A stretch of 54,517 nt of DNA from Anaerolineales bacterium (GCA_016932715.1 JAFGCG010000118.1:1-54517); one strand, 5' to 3'; shown: positions 31,250 through 40,070, numbered from the stretch's first letter. Notes: generated by a model not told the origin, from the sequence alone. Translations and numbers: made by a program.

Positions 31250-31268
31250 CCTCGCAATCCGTGTTTGT
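31216..31268 (-). terminator. Terminator hairpin after the SET-domain gene
   Basis: AAACACGGATTGCG and CGCAATCCGTGTTT perfect 14-bp arms, followed on the minus strand by AAAC/TTTAAG; T-rich on the plus side (GTTTTAAG). It overlaps the possible N-terminal codons of the downstream glycosyltransferase gene. Confidence 0.7.
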
Positions 31269-31269
31269 T

Positions 31270-31830
31270 TTAAGCCGATATTTTGTTGGCGGCTGTCACC
31301 CAGGCTGGGACGCGTATTTTGGCTTTGAGCGCCTCGATGCGTCTTGCCAGATATGGCATAAAGTAACCGTCATATTTCTCCCACAATTCGGGACGCATCC
31401 AGTCTGAGCCAGTAATGCGACCGCGGCAGTTCTCGCAGCCGCATTGACAATCGAACTCGTCGTAAGGCGTACCATCGCACATGGCGTAGTCGAAGTTGAT
31501 CTCTTCCCCCGGTTCGATATCGCGCATGGCGACCAGACCGATCTGACCGGAGAAACCAACGTTTGGTTCACAGGAGTGATTGAAACAATCGGTGGGTTCG
31601 AGTCGTTCGGGGGTTTCCAGGTACAAGCCTTCTTCAATTTGCAGAATGCGCTGTGTGAAGTCTGGCATGTGCGGGTCGAGTTCACTGGCGGTCACAATGC
31701 GGCCGCCCCACAACGAGATCAATTCGCCTTTCCGGATCGGCTCGCGGGCAAACACGCCGTGCCCGCCTTTCTCTTCGTGTGGTCCTGCGGCGCATTTCGG
31801 GTTCATGTAGGAGTGATATTGACCGGTCAT
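31270..31830 (-). CDS. SET-domain protein with post-SET cysteines (186 aa)
   Basis: A protein-lysine methyltransferase-type domain: HGVFAREPIRKGELIS opening, CFNHSCEPNVGF (the N-H-S-C pseudoknot motif), GEEINFDYAM, and a post-SET zinc cluster CQCGCENCRG. This layout is like eukaryotic histone methyltransferases and is found sporadically in bacteria; targets there are mostly unknown. The ATG at 31830 is chosen for its AAGGATAGA ribosome site; 23 extra codons upstream overlap palindromic DNA. It has its own promoter at 32196-32223 and a leader of about 360 bases. Confidence 0.85.
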   Translation of the reverse strand: MTGQYHSYMNPKCAAGPHEEKGGHGVFAREPIRKGELISLWGGRIVTASELDPHMPDFTQRILQIEEGLYLETPERLEPTDCFNHSCEPNVGFSGQIGLVAMRDIEPGEEINFDYAMCDGTPYDEFDCQCGCENCRGRITGSDWMRPELWEKYDGYFMPYLARRIEALKAKIRVPAWVTAANKISA

Positions 31831-31871
31831 TCTATCCTTTCTTTTTGGTGAAGGCGTTTCGCCCAGACCAT

Positions 31872-31906
31872 CTTTGGCATGAATTGCTAAGCAATTCATG
31901 CCAAAG
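31872..31906. repeat. 35-bp perfect palindrome in the SET-gene leader
   Basis: CTTTGGCATGAATTGCT and its exact complement are separated by one base. It lies 42 bases before the SET-gene start, in the transcribed leader. Confidence 0.9.
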
Positions 31907-31916
31907 CGATGACATA

Positions 31917-31975
31917 CTTGGGAATGTCACCCTGAGCATTAGCGAAGGGTCAATGCCGATTTTGCTCAGAATGAC
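31917..31975. repeat. CACCCTGAGC/GCGAAGGGTC-type intergenic repeat
   Basis: CACCCTGAGCATTAGCGAAGGGTC followed by GCTCAGAATGAC matches the class of repeats that invade cysK and flank the CysO-like genes. The gene-free stretch 31831-32195 also holds a CCGCCGCC/GGCGGCGG hairpin at about 32052-32090 and a hairpin followed by a T-run on the minus strand at about 31985-32035. Confidence 0.65.
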
Positions 31976-32195
31976 ACTCAACTAGCAAACAAAAACAGCC
32001 AAAGCACAACAGCTCCGAACCACTGTGTTGACTGCATTCGAGTTAAGCAGTCCCGCCGCCTCACCAAGTATCAGTTGGAGGGCGGCGGAAGCCAGATATC
32101 AATCGTGGCAAATGTTAGAAAATAGGCACAAGCATTTCTTCATTCACACTCGTGCGAGTCTATCCGATAGGAAGCTCCTTTTAAAGTTGGACGCA

Positions 32196-32223
32196 ATTGT
32201 AATAGTTTACGCTGTGATGTCAA
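32196..32223 (-). promoter_or_regulatory. Near-consensus promoter upstream of the SET gene
   Basis: Minus strand TTGACA (32223-32218), 16-base spacer, TACAAT (32201-32196). Transcription would run into the leader holding several hairpins before reaching the SET gene at 31830. Confidence 0.75.
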
Positions 32224-32260
32224 TCTTTTGGAATGACGAATTTTGAAAGGATTTTCAGGC

Positions 32261-33082
32261 TTACAAAGATGCCAGCATGACCATGGCGCGAAAGCCATTG
32301 CAGGCTGACACCATCTCCTGCGCAGAGAAGGAAATACGTGTCCCCTCGCGTTTTGTAAACGGGATGAGCGCGGCGTGATCTGCCATGTCGGATGAAAAGA
32401 ATTCAACGGTCACGGTGATCGGAGTATCCAGCACGAATGGATCCGGCATGTCTCCCTCTGCCAGCCGTTCCACAGCACGCTGGGCGCTCAGGCAGATTAT
32501 TTCCTGAGCAGCCTCGGGAGCTAGGCATTCTGCTGCAAACCGTCCCGAGGCCTGTTTGACCACCGCGGTTTCCACATCGCCGAGCAGTTCCGTCACTTGC
32601 GCGCAGGCTGTCTGGTCCCCTGAAACCATGATGACCGGTACGCCGAAGTGACCTGCTACCGCCGCGTTCAGTCCATACTCGCCCGTCAGAATATCGTTGA
32701 GCCAGACATTGGCAACCGTCTTCGATGACCACGTATGGTCCAGGATTGCATTGGGCGATCCATTGCGGGCGTGATAGCCGATAAAGATCACGCCGTTCAC
32801 ACTTTCATCGATCCCCTCCATCATCGAAGAGGGGGAAGGCGAACCCGCGTTCAATCTGGCGCGCGGGTCAAGTTCCTCGATCAGGATGTTCGTCCCGTTC
32901 CAGTGTCCATCTGCAACGAAGACCTCCTGCGCGCCCGCCTCAAAGGCGCCGCGAATTGCAGCATTCACGTCCTGTGTCATTAGCTTGCGAAAGCGCGCAT
33001 ACTCCGCGTGCCCCGGCGTGACCTGGTCCCACGTGGTGACGCCGGTGATGCCTTCCATATCGGCCGCAATCAGGATTTTCAT
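32261..33082 (-). CDS. M55 family D-aminopeptidase, DppA-like (273 aa)
   Basis: Zinc aminopeptidase of the M55 family. The N-terminal ADMEGITGV holds the zinc-binding Asp-Glu pair (Asp8, Glu10), with VADGHWNGTNI and the His in FIGYHA as further conserved ligands. DppA degrades D-amino-acid dipeptides, for example from peptidoglycan. The start at 33082 forms ATGA with the stop of the DUF4870 gene, with GAGGAGA as ribosome site; the longer open frame upstream runs antisense-like through that gene and is not used. Length agrees with the family. Confidence 0.88.
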   Translation of the reverse strand: MKILIAADMEGITGVTTWDQVTPGHAEYARFRKLMTQDVNAAIRGAFEAGAQEVFVADGHWNGTNILIEELDPRARLNAGSPSPSSMMEGIDESVNGVIFIGYHARNGSPNAILDHTWSSKTVANVWLNDILTGEYGLNAAVAGHFGVPVIMVSGDQTACAQVTELLGDVETAVVKQASGRFAAECLAPEAAQEIICLSAQRAVERLAEGDMPDPFVLDTPITVTVEFFSSDMADHAALIPFTKREGTRISFSAQEMVSACNGFRAMVMLASL

Positions 33083-34011
33083 GCAGGCTTCTCCTCGCTG
33101 ACGGATCCTTTTGAGATCCATTTGCCAGCCAATCGTCCGACCAGCGGGTAACGATAGTTGTCCCCTTTGAGCACGCGATATCCTGCCCATTGTCCCAGGA
33201 TATGCAGCAGGGGGATCACCAGGATGATCAGACCGCCGAGCAACAAGAAAACTACCGCAACAGCCATGCCGAATATTCCCAGCGATGAACTGCGATCGAG
33301 TTGCCCTATCCCAACCATGGAAGCGACCAGTGCAAAAACCCCTGCGAGATACAGGAACGTTCCTGCAAAATAAAGGATCGTAACGCTTGCCTGGTAAACA
33401 AGCGTTTGCATGGATTGGAACTTCAGGAAGAGACTGCGCTTTCCATACAGGATCCAGGCTGTCAGCGGCGCGAGCATGCCCCAAAGCATGATCAGGACGC
33501 TGAAATGTCCCGCTGCTGCGACCCAGCGGAGCTCGTGATCTTCGATCAGCCAGCCCCCTTCTTCGGATTCTTGAAGCGGGTCATACCCCAGGTAACGCGC
33601 CAGACGATTTCCCAGGATCGGATAGCGGAAATCCTTTCCAAGCGCGCAGGCAGCCGCGGCAATGATCGGTAAAAGAAGATAGAGAGCGAGGAACCCCAGC
33701 ATTACAAAGCCGATTATCCATGGAGCCAGGGTTGCAGCCGTACTTCCGCTCCTGCCACTTTCCGTCCCGGACATGGCAATTACGATGATCGAAGCCACGA
33801 TGGCGATCACCAGATAGGACAAAAGCCAGACGGTATAACCCAGCGATTGATAGCCCAGTGCCTGCAAACATTGGAACGAGGCGTAGTTCGACTTGCGCCG
33901 CTGGTCCGACCAGCCAACGATCGGCAGGACAATGCCCATGCCAAATGCAAGCGCAGAAAGATGCGAGAGAATAGACCAAATGCGGTCTTCGGTGGTCGGT
34001 GTAGTATTCAT
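33079..34011 (-). CDS. Membrane protein with two DUF4870-like repeats (310 aa)
   Basis: Each half has the same order: polar start plus helix (ILSHLSALAFGMG; AAGHFSVLIMLWG), a basic turn before FQ (YASFQCLQALGYQ; FLKFQSMQTLVYQ), two further helices and a C-terminal YRYP-type motif (KDFRYPILGNRLA; DNYRYPLVGRLAG). The repeats cover about residues 8-145 and 160-300, so the gene arose by internal duplication of a DUF4870-like unit. Seven to eight membrane helices are predicted. Function is unknown. No ribosome site is visible at the start. It overlaps the M55 gene by four bases. Confidence 0.8.
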   Translation of the reverse strand: MNTTPTTEDRIWSILSHLSALAFGMGIVLPIVGWSDQRRKSNYASFQCLQALGYQSLGYTVWLLSYLVIAIVASIIVIAMSGTESGRSGSTAATLAPWIIGFVMLGFLALYLLLPIIAAAACALGKDFRYPILGNRLARYLGYDPLQESEEGGWLIEDHELRWVAAAGHFSVLIMLWGMLAPLTAWILYGKRSLFLKFQSMQTLVYQASVTILYFAGTFLYLAGVFALVASMVGIGQLDRSSSLGIFGMAVAVVFLLLGGLIILVIPLLHILGQWAGYRVLKGDNYRYPLVGRLAGKWISKGSVSEEKPA

Positions 34012-34106
34012 ATTCGGTAACGGTCAGTGTTTTCCAGGCTTGTTTTCGTCAGCCATGCAGCCATTTTATCAGAGAGTTGCAGGCAATCTAACGCAGTACG
34101 ACAGGG

Positions 34107-34112
34107 TATAAT
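34107..34112 (+). promoter_or_regulatory. Putative -10 element (TATAAT)
   Basis: A consensus TATAAT lies 27 bases before the acyl-CoA dehydrogenase ATG (ribosome site GGAGG). No good -35 at normal spacing. Confidence 0.45.
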
Positions 34113-34139
34113 CCCGGGATGTGAGTCATTGGAGGTTTA

Positions 34140-35309
34140 ATGTCTGAATTAGCGTTGTTTTCCCTTAGTGAAGAGCACAAAATGATACGCGAGGCTGCAC
34201 GTGATTTTGCACAGAACGAGATCGTGCCGATCGCGGCGGAGTTCGATGAGAGCGGAGAATTTCCGCACGCGACGATCAGGAAAATGGGCGGCATGGGTTT
34301 TATGGGGATCGAAATTCCCGAAGAGTATGGCGGCGTGGGCATGGATACACTTGCCTACGTGCTGGCGCTGGAAGAGATCTGCAGAGCGGACGCCTCGCAT
34401 GGCGTCATCATGTCGGTGAACAATTCGCTTTACTGCCACGGCATTATGAAATTTGGGACGGAAGAACAGAAGCAGAAATTTGTTACGCCGGTCGCATCGG
34501 GAAAATCCATCGGCGCCTACTCCCTGACGGAACCGCAGAGCGGCTCAGACGCCGGGACGATGAAAAGCCGCGCCAGGCGCGACGGCGACTCGTATGTCTT
34601 GAACGGGCGCAAATCGTGGGTGACGAGCGGTCCTGTGGCGGATTACTACGTTGTCTTTATGATGACCGATCCGGAAAAACGCCAGAAGGGCGTTACTGCG
34701 TTTTTGGTGGAAGCCGGCACGCCCGGGCTGACGCGCGGCAAGAAGGAACCCAAGCTGGGAATCCGCGCCTCTGCCACCAGCGAATTGATCTTTGAAAACT
34801 GCCGCGTGCCTGCCGCCAATCGCCTGGGCGCGGAAGGGGAGGGCTTCAAGATCGCCATGACCGTGCTGGACGCGGGTCGCATCGGGATCGCGACGCAGGC
34901 GCTTGGGATCGCGGAGGCAGCCTACGAAGCCGCGCGCCGGTACGCGGTCGAGAGAGAGGCGTTCGGCCAGCCGATCGGAGCCTTCCAGGGAACGGGATTC
35001 AAAATCGCAGACATGAAGACGCGCATCGAAGCCTCCCGTCTGTTGATCTATAACGCGGCAATGGCAAAGGAGAAATCCAAACAGGATGGCAGGCGTTATT
35101 CGCTCGAGGCATCCATGGCGAAGCTGTTCGCCTCTGAAACCGCGATGTATGTGACGCACCAGGCTGTCCAGATTCATGGCGGCCTGGGTTATAGCAGGGA
35201 ACTTCCCATCGAACGTTATTTCCGCGACGCAAAGATCACGGAAATCTACGAGGGGACAAGCGAGATCCAAAGGCTGGTCATTTCCAGGAGTGAGTTGGGA
35301 TTGAAATAA
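34140..35309 (+). CDS. Acyl-CoA dehydrogenase, short-chain type (389 aa)
   Basis: FAD enzyme that introduces the alpha-beta double bond in acyl-CoA. Conserved segments are intact: YSLTEPQSGSDA, SWVTSGPVADYYVVF (flavin contact), DAGRIGIATQALGIA, and the catalytic Glu371 in IYEGTSEIQRLVI, the position used by butyryl- and other short-chain dehydrogenases. Length is normal. It is followed after 9 bp by a GT-C glycosyltransferase gene, an unrelated partner. The chain length is inferred from overall similarity. A partner ETF is not in the window. The carboxylase genes at 40-44 kb may act in the same acyl-CoA metabolism. Confidence 0.92.
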   Translation: MSELALFSLSEEHKMIREAARDFAQNEIVPIAAEFDESGEFPHATIRKMGGMGFMGIEIPEEYGGVGMDTLAYVLALEEICRADASHGVIMSVNNSLYCHGIMKFGTEEQKQKFVTPVASGKSIGAYSLTEPQSGSDAGTMKSRARRDGDSYVLNGRKSWVTSGPVADYYVVFMMTDPEKRQKGVTAFLVEAGTPGLTRGKKEPKLGIRASATSELIFENCRVPAANRLGAEGEGFKIAMTVLDAGRIGIATQALGIAEAAYEAARRYAVEREAFGQPIGAFQGTGFKIADMKTRIEASRLLIYNAAMAKEKSKQDGRRYSLEASMAKLFASETAMYVTHQAVQIHGGLGYSRELPIERYFRDAKITEIYEGTSEIQRLVISRSELGLK

Positions 35310-35318
35310 GGATGCGGT

Positions 35319-37745
35319 ATGTCCATCGAAGACTCGTCGCAGACCAGACACCGTTTCGACAAATTAATTGCAGCCTGGCACATCCTTCTTGAACGCACGC
35401 GTGAACTTTTGCCCGCGCGCTGGCTCCTGCTGCTTGCTGGCATCGGCTGTCTCGCCTATAGCCAGTATATGATGGAGCAGCGCTTTCCGTATGGTCAGCC
35501 AAATCCCATCGTTGAGCAATGGAACATACTTCATCGCCTCGAGGTGGTTAACCTCAGCAATGTCCTGGCGGGGCTGCCCTATTTCGTTGTGGGAGTCGTT
35601 CTATGCGCCTGGGCGGGGATGCCGTCTTCATGGAAAGAACCATTCGTGAGCTGGTCTTCCCGGTGGCCGGCAGTTGGCGCGACAAAATGGGGAAAACAGG
35701 CGCCGCGCCTGCTGGCTGCTACAGGCTTGATGGTCTATCTCCTGGTGCAGCTTGGAAAACATACCTATGTGCCGATCGATCCATTTCTGTGGGTCATCGC
35801 GCTGTGGCTCTTCACGCGGGTCGTCTGGGATTTCGATCGCGATTACAACGTCGATCTGTCACTCGAAATAAAGATCGCCGACATCCTCTGGCTCCTGGTC
35901 ATTTTGGCGATTGGCATCGGCATTGGGGCGTATGCCCTGCAGGATATCCCGGCCGTGATGGTCCCGGATGAAGGTTCCTTTTGGGAAAATGCCCGGGCGA
36001 TCGCGCTGGGGCAGTTCCGGCCGGCGTTTTTTGATTCCGGGGTGTATACGTTTCCGATTGCCAGTACCATCTATCAGGGCTGGATGATGCGACTGTTCGG
36101 CGTCGATCTGTGGGGCTGGCGCTTTGCGTCGGTTCTGGCGGGCGTCTCGGCGCTGATCCCGCTCTATCTGCTGGGAAAGGAATGGTTTGGGCGCCAGGTC
36201 GCGCTTGCGTCCGCGATCCTGATGCTGGCGAATCCATATTTCCTTTCCTTTGCACGGCTTGGTTACAACAACATCCAGGCTTTGTTCCCTGTCACCCTGG
36301 CTGTCTACCTGTGGGCGCTTGGAAGCCGTAAGGGAAGTTATTTCTATCTCTGGCTGGCGGGACTGGCGGCGGGACTTGGATTCTATACCTACTCGGCAGC
36401 CTGGATCGGTGTGGTCACGTTGTGCCTCGGTATGGTCTATCTGCGTATTCTGAGGCAAATATCCTGGAAACAAACGTTCGCCGTATTTGCATTGATCCTG
36501 CTTGCATGGGGAATGGCTTTTGGTCCGCGCCTTGCTTACACCGCTGCCGGTGAGACAAAGACAGGATTAACTTATAAGGTTTTGGAAACCAGTTTTTTCA
36601 GCGCCTTCTATGCCCGGGCTTACTTCGGGGATGCGGACCTGACAACCATCATTGAATCGGACGGATACCCGGCGATCTTTTACGATCCGGCGGTCTACGG
36701 GCAATTGCTGAGGCGCGGGCTGGTGCGAACGCTCCTGACATTGTTCGATCCGTATTTGGTGACGGAACACTTCATGATCTCTGCCCTGACCGGAGTCATT
36801 ACGCCTGTCTTCTTTGCGATCGGCTTTGTGCTCTTTCTGCGCAGGTGGAAACAAAGCCGATTTGGGCTGCCATTGATCTGGCTGGTGAGCGGCCTGATCT
36901 TCCTGAGCATTATCGGCGCGTTCCCGCCGCGCCATACCCACATGGTTTCCCTGATCCCTGTCATTGCCCTGGTTGCCGGGGCAGGACTTTGCGCGGTCGT
37001 CGAAACCCTGACAGAGCATCTCCCCGCGTCGTTCGTTCCTTTTCGGGCTGCGATCATCAGTGTTTTGATCGCGGTCCTGTCGCTGGTCATTCTTTATGCC
37101 GGTGCGAAGAAGTATTTTGTGACCATGCCGCAGACCTATCCGCCATCCTTCGAGGACTTCGCATCCTGGGTTGCCTTGCGGACCGAGGCACCCGTCCAGA
37201 TTATTTACCTTGGGCCGATCAATGTCGCACACCGCGTGGCATATTTTGTCAACACGAAGATGGTGCCGCATACGTATATGAGCGTCGATCTCAGTGTGCT
37301 TTCCCTGCAGGAGTACATAAAACCTGATATGCCGGCCGTTCTCTTCTGGGAGATCAATACGCCGGCAGGACTGGAATTCCTGGAACGGGTACCGGCTGGT
37401 TTCCAGACGCCCGTTGCGTACTATGATAACGCCGGCAATGTTCTTGGATATGCAGCGACTAATTCCCCGGATGTTCGTCTGGTGTGGAGTGCCGGATCTT
37501 CCGGCGGGTGGAGTTCCCTGACCCGCACGCCCGCGCGGAATATTTTACTTTTGCTGCTGGCTGGGATTCTCCTGGCTGGTGTGTTTGGGTTGTGGAACCG
37601 GTTTTCGTGGCCGCGCCTGTCTTTCGAAATGGAGAGGCAGGCTCAGGAAGAGGCGTCAGACCCAGCCGTGGAAACGAGCGACACATTTGAAGTAGAGTTT
37701 TCCTTCCGCATCCGAATGTCTCCGCGTAAGCGAAACCGCTCCTAA
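35319..37745 (+). CDS. Large GT-C glycosyltransferase-like membrane protein (808 aa)
   Basis: About twelve membrane helices. The GT-C signature loop is VPDEGSFWENARAI (about residue 216; Asp-Glu pair), followed by GVYTFPIASTIYQGWMMRLFG and a long set of helices; an extracytoplasmic C-terminal domain of about 170 residues precedes a last membrane helix (about 735-755) and an acidic/basic cytoplasmic tail. The first about 200 residues form an additional four-helix domain not usual in ArnT-type enzymes. It probably transfers a sugar from a polyprenyl-phosphate donor to a surface protein or glycan. Ribosome site AAGGA supports the ATG. Confidence 0.8.
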   Translation: MSIEDSSQTRHRFDKLIAAWHILLERTRELLPARWLLLLAGIGCLAYSQYMMEQRFPYGQPNPIVEQWNILHRLEVVNLSNVLAGLPYFVVGVVLCAWAGMPSSWKEPFVSWSSRWPAVGATKWGKQAPRLLAATGLMVYLLVQLGKHTYVPIDPFLWVIALWLFTRVVWDFDRDYNVDLSLEIKIADILWLLVILAIGIGIGAYALQDIPAVMVPDEGSFWENARAIALGQFRPAFFDSGVYTFPIASTIYQGWMMRLFGVDLWGWRFASVLAGVSALIPLYLLGKEWFGRQVALASAILMLANPYFLSFARLGYNNIQALFPVTLAVYLWALGSRKGSYFYLWLAGLAAGLGFYTYSAAWIGVVTLCLGMVYLRILRQISWKQTFAVFALILLAWGMAFGPRLAYTAAGETKTGLTYKVLETSFFSAFYARAYFGDADLTTIIESDGYPAIFYDPAVYGQLLRRGLVRTLLTLFDPYLVTEHFMISALTGVITPVFFAIGFVLFLRRWKQSRFGLPLIWLVSGLIFLSIIGAFPPRHTHMVSLIPVIALVAGAGLCAVVETLTEHLPASFVPFRAAIISVLIAVLSLVILYAGAKKYFVTMPQTYPPSFEDFASWVALRTEAPVQIIYLGPINVAHRVAYFVNTKMVPHTYMSVDLSVLSLQEYIKPDMPAVLFWEINTPAGLEFLERVPAGFQTPVAYYDNAGNVLGYAATNSPDVRLVWSAGSSGGWSSLTRTPARNILLLLLAGILLAGVFGLWNRFSWPRLSFEMERQAQEEASDPAVETSDTFEVEFSFRIRMSPRKRNRS

Positions 37746-37750
37746 TCAGT

Positions 37751-37756
37751 TACAAT
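37751..37756 (+). promoter_or_regulatory. -10 element (TACAAT) at leaderless distance
   Basis: Only 7 bases separate this TACAAT from the ATG of the oxidoreductase remnant, the distance expected for a leaderless message. No Shine-Dalgarno is present. Confidence 0.4.
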
Positions 37757-37763
37757 CATCCCC

Positions 37764-37952
37764 ATGAAAGCTGTTCTTTTCCGCCAGCACGGCGGAGCAG
37801 AGGTGCTGGAGTATACGGATTTCCCGGCTCCCGAACCGAAAAAACTGAAACCGGTGATAGACCGGACCTATCCCCTCAAAGATGCCGCGCCCGCCCAGGA
37901 GCGTTTGTGGAGGAACGAAAATTTTGGAAAGATCACATTGGATATTTATTAG
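37764..37952 (+). pseudogene. Internally deleted MDR/zinc-type oxidoreductase remnant (62 aa)
   Basis: Residues 1-25 (MKAVLFRQHGGAEVLEYTDF) are the N-terminus of medium-chain dehydrogenase/quinone oxidoreductases; residues 28-62 (LKPVIDRTYPLKDAA... and FGKITLDIY) are the very end of the same family. The central about 260-280 residues, with cofactor and substrate sites, are missing and the two ends are fused in frame. It cannot be an enzyme. Its stop codon touches the ATG of the following glycosyltransferase gene, so its translation could help start that gene. Confidence 0.85.
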
Positions 37953-40010
37953 ATGAAACGATTCCCCTGGTTTGAAACAATTTTGATACTTGTTGTGATG
38001 TCCATGAGTTTATACGCAGCTTTATCTGATGCGCAAAACCTGTCGTGGCGCTGGTTCACGCGTGATGATGCCTACTATTACTTCAAAGTTGCACAGAATA
38101 TCGGCGAGGGGCACGGCAGCACCTTCGATGGCGTCAACCGGACGAATGGTTATCACCCGTTGTGGCTGCTGGTCTGCATACCGATCTTCGCACTGGCGCG
38201 CTTTGACTTGATCCTGCCTTTGCGCGTTCTGCTCCTGGTCATGAGCGGACTCTCCGTCGCGACCGGCATTCTGCTCTACCGTTTTATTAGCAGGATTTTC
38301 ACGCCGGCGATCGGAGCGATGGCTGCGCTGTTCTGGGTGTTTAGCCGCGATACTCTCAACACGCTCTACCAAAACGGATTGGAATCCGGCATCGCGGCGT
38401 TCTTTATCGTTTTGCTCGTCTACAAATTGTATGAATTCGAGATCTCCTGGCGCAGAAACGGGACTTCCGGGAAACAAATCGCTGTGCTGGCAGTGATCGC
38501 TGTGCTGGCAATGTTCAGCAGGCTGGATCTTGTTTTTCTTGCCGGGGTCGTGGGGATTTGGATCCTGTTTCGTGGCAGCCTGCTGCGCTTTCTGCTCCCG
38601 CTCGATATCGCCTCGACCGTTATCCTGACACTGCTGGCATTTGTCATCCGTGTGGACATTAACGGGTACTATGAATCTGTCGATGTCGCTCTCCTGATGA
38701 TGGCTTTGAGCCTGATCGTCAAAGTCCCAGCCGCATTTTTGTTTGGTTTGTATCAACATGCGGTGGTGAGCAGACCCATTGAACTGCTCAAACGGCTGGT
38801 TTTGTTTGCGCTGACAGGTTCCCTGCTCACGGGGGGACTCATGCTTGCCAGCCTGCAGCTTGGACTGGTGCAGGGTTCCTTCTCGCGCCTCATTATCCTG
38901 GTCGATCTCGGGTTGACGTTTTTATTTTTTGGAGGCAGCCGGCTCATGCGGCTTGGCTTGCGAACCGATCAATCTTCTTCCGGTGTACAGGATAAACCGC
39001 TGGATGATTTCCGTACCCACTGGAAAAGGTGGCTTCGCGAGGGGGCGCTGTATTACGGCATCGTTCTGGGCATTCTGGGCGTCTATATGGCGTGGAACAA
39101 ACTTGTCTTTGGAACAGCCTCCCCGGTCAGCGGACAGATCAAGCAATGGTGGGCATCCCTTCCAGGCCGTGCCTACGGCGGCTCCTCGCGCGACTTGCTG
39201 TCCTTCTTTGGCTTGAGCTACACTACCGATGAAAATGCCTGGAGACCGGTCTCACGCCTGCTGGGAGGTTGGGCTGAACGCATGTACAATATTTTGCCAG
39301 TCGTGGATGTCTGGCGGTATCTGCTCCTCCTCACACTGTTTGCCATTGTCTTTTATATTATCCTGCTCCTGAATCGCAAAAAAGGGAAAAGCGCCATCGC
39401 ACAAATGAGCCTGATCCCGCTTCTGAGCGGCGCCTGGCTGCAGGTGCTTTACTACAGCATGCTGGGATATGCGGCGCATAAGGAATGGTATTGGGTCAGC
39501 CAGCTGGTCATTACTATTCTGACGTTTAGTCTCATACTTGGTCTGCTTTACACATTCATTCGTCGAGTCCCATACAGGCATCTGATTGCCTGGGTCGTGG
39601 CTGCCTATGTCGGTTTCAGTATGGGCGCAGTGTTCTGGCGGCAGATACAAATCACGATGCCGTACGATCGATGGGCACCCGACACACCCTACATGGATAT
39701 CGTCCCGCTCCTCGAAGAGCACACAGAACCCGGAAGTCTTATTGGGTTGACCGGCGGCGGCAACGTTGGGTACTTTATCCATGACCGCACCGTTCTGAAC
39801 ATGGATGGATTGATCAACAGCTATGCTTATTTTCAGGTGTTGCAGGCTCACCAGGGTGGCCAATATCTTTCCAATATAGGTCTGGATTATGTGCTTGCCA
39901 ATCCGGTGATCCTGGATCAGCAGCCGTACAAGGGCCAGTTCAATGAATATTTGGAACCGCTAAACGTTTTTTACGGCGGGAAACAACTTATGCGTTACCG
40001 CGCCCCCTAA
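37953..40010 (+). CDS. GT-C family membrane protein (685 aa)
   Basis: An N-terminal membrane helix is followed by the GT-C loop WFTRDDAYYYFKVAQNIGEG (Asp38-Asp39) and TNGYHPLW, then about eleven more helices and a C-terminal extracytoplasmic domain (about 560-685) with NMDGLINSY and DYVLANP. The pattern fits polyprenyl-phosphate-sugar dependent mannosyl- or glucosyltransferases. The donor and acceptor are unknown. The ATG directly follows the stop of the oxidoreductase remnant and lacks a Shine-Dalgarno at normal distance (GGAAAG about 20 bases upstream), suggesting coupling. Confidence 0.8.
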   Translation: MKRFPWFETILILVVMSMSLYAALSDAQNLSWRWFTRDDAYYYFKVAQNIGEGHGSTFDGVNRTNGYHPLWLLVCIPIFALARFDLILPLRVLLLVMSGLSVATGILLYRFISRIFTPAIGAMAALFWVFSRDTLNTLYQNGLESGIAAFFIVLLVYKLYEFEISWRRNGTSGKQIAVLAVIAVLAMFSRLDLVFLAGVVGIWILFRGSLLRFLLPLDIASTVILTLLAFVIRVDINGYYESVDVALLMMALSLIVKVPAAFLFGLYQHAVVSRPIELLKRLVLFALTGSLLTGGLMLASLQLGLVQGSFSRLIILVDLGLTFLFFGGSRLMRLGLRTDQSSSGVQDKPLDDFRTHWKRWLREGALYYGIVLGILGVYMAWNKLVFGTASPVSGQIKQWWASLPGRAYGGSSRDLLSFFGLSYTTDENAWRPVSRLLGGWAERMYNILPVVDVWRYLLLLTLFAIVFYIILLLNRKKGKSAIAQMSLIPLLSGAWLQVLYYSMLGYAAHKEWYWVSQLVITILTFSLILGLLYTFIRRVPYRHLIAWVVAAYVGFSMGAVFWRQIQITMPYDRWAPDTPYMDIVPLLEEHTEPGSLIGLTGGGNVGYFIHDRTVLNMDGLINSYAYFQVLQAHQGGQYLSNIGLDYVLANPVILDQQPYKGQFNEYLEPLNVFYGGKQLMRYRAP

Positions 40011-40070
40011 TATGAGGGACGATTCCTTCACACACAGCCGAAACCTGTTCCCGTTATGGAGGCTTAATCT

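Noticed and set aside
32040..32110. tRNA-like segment in the SET-gene leader (GACTGC stem with TCGAA loop)
   Set aside because: Loop sizes, acceptor stem and T-arm do not fit a tRNA; the segment is better explained by hairpins in the leader.
32025..32246. 73-codon plus-strand ORF upstream of the M55 gene
   Set aside because: It covers a GC-rich hairpin and lies antisense to the proposed SET-gene promoter and leader; no ribosome site or family pattern.
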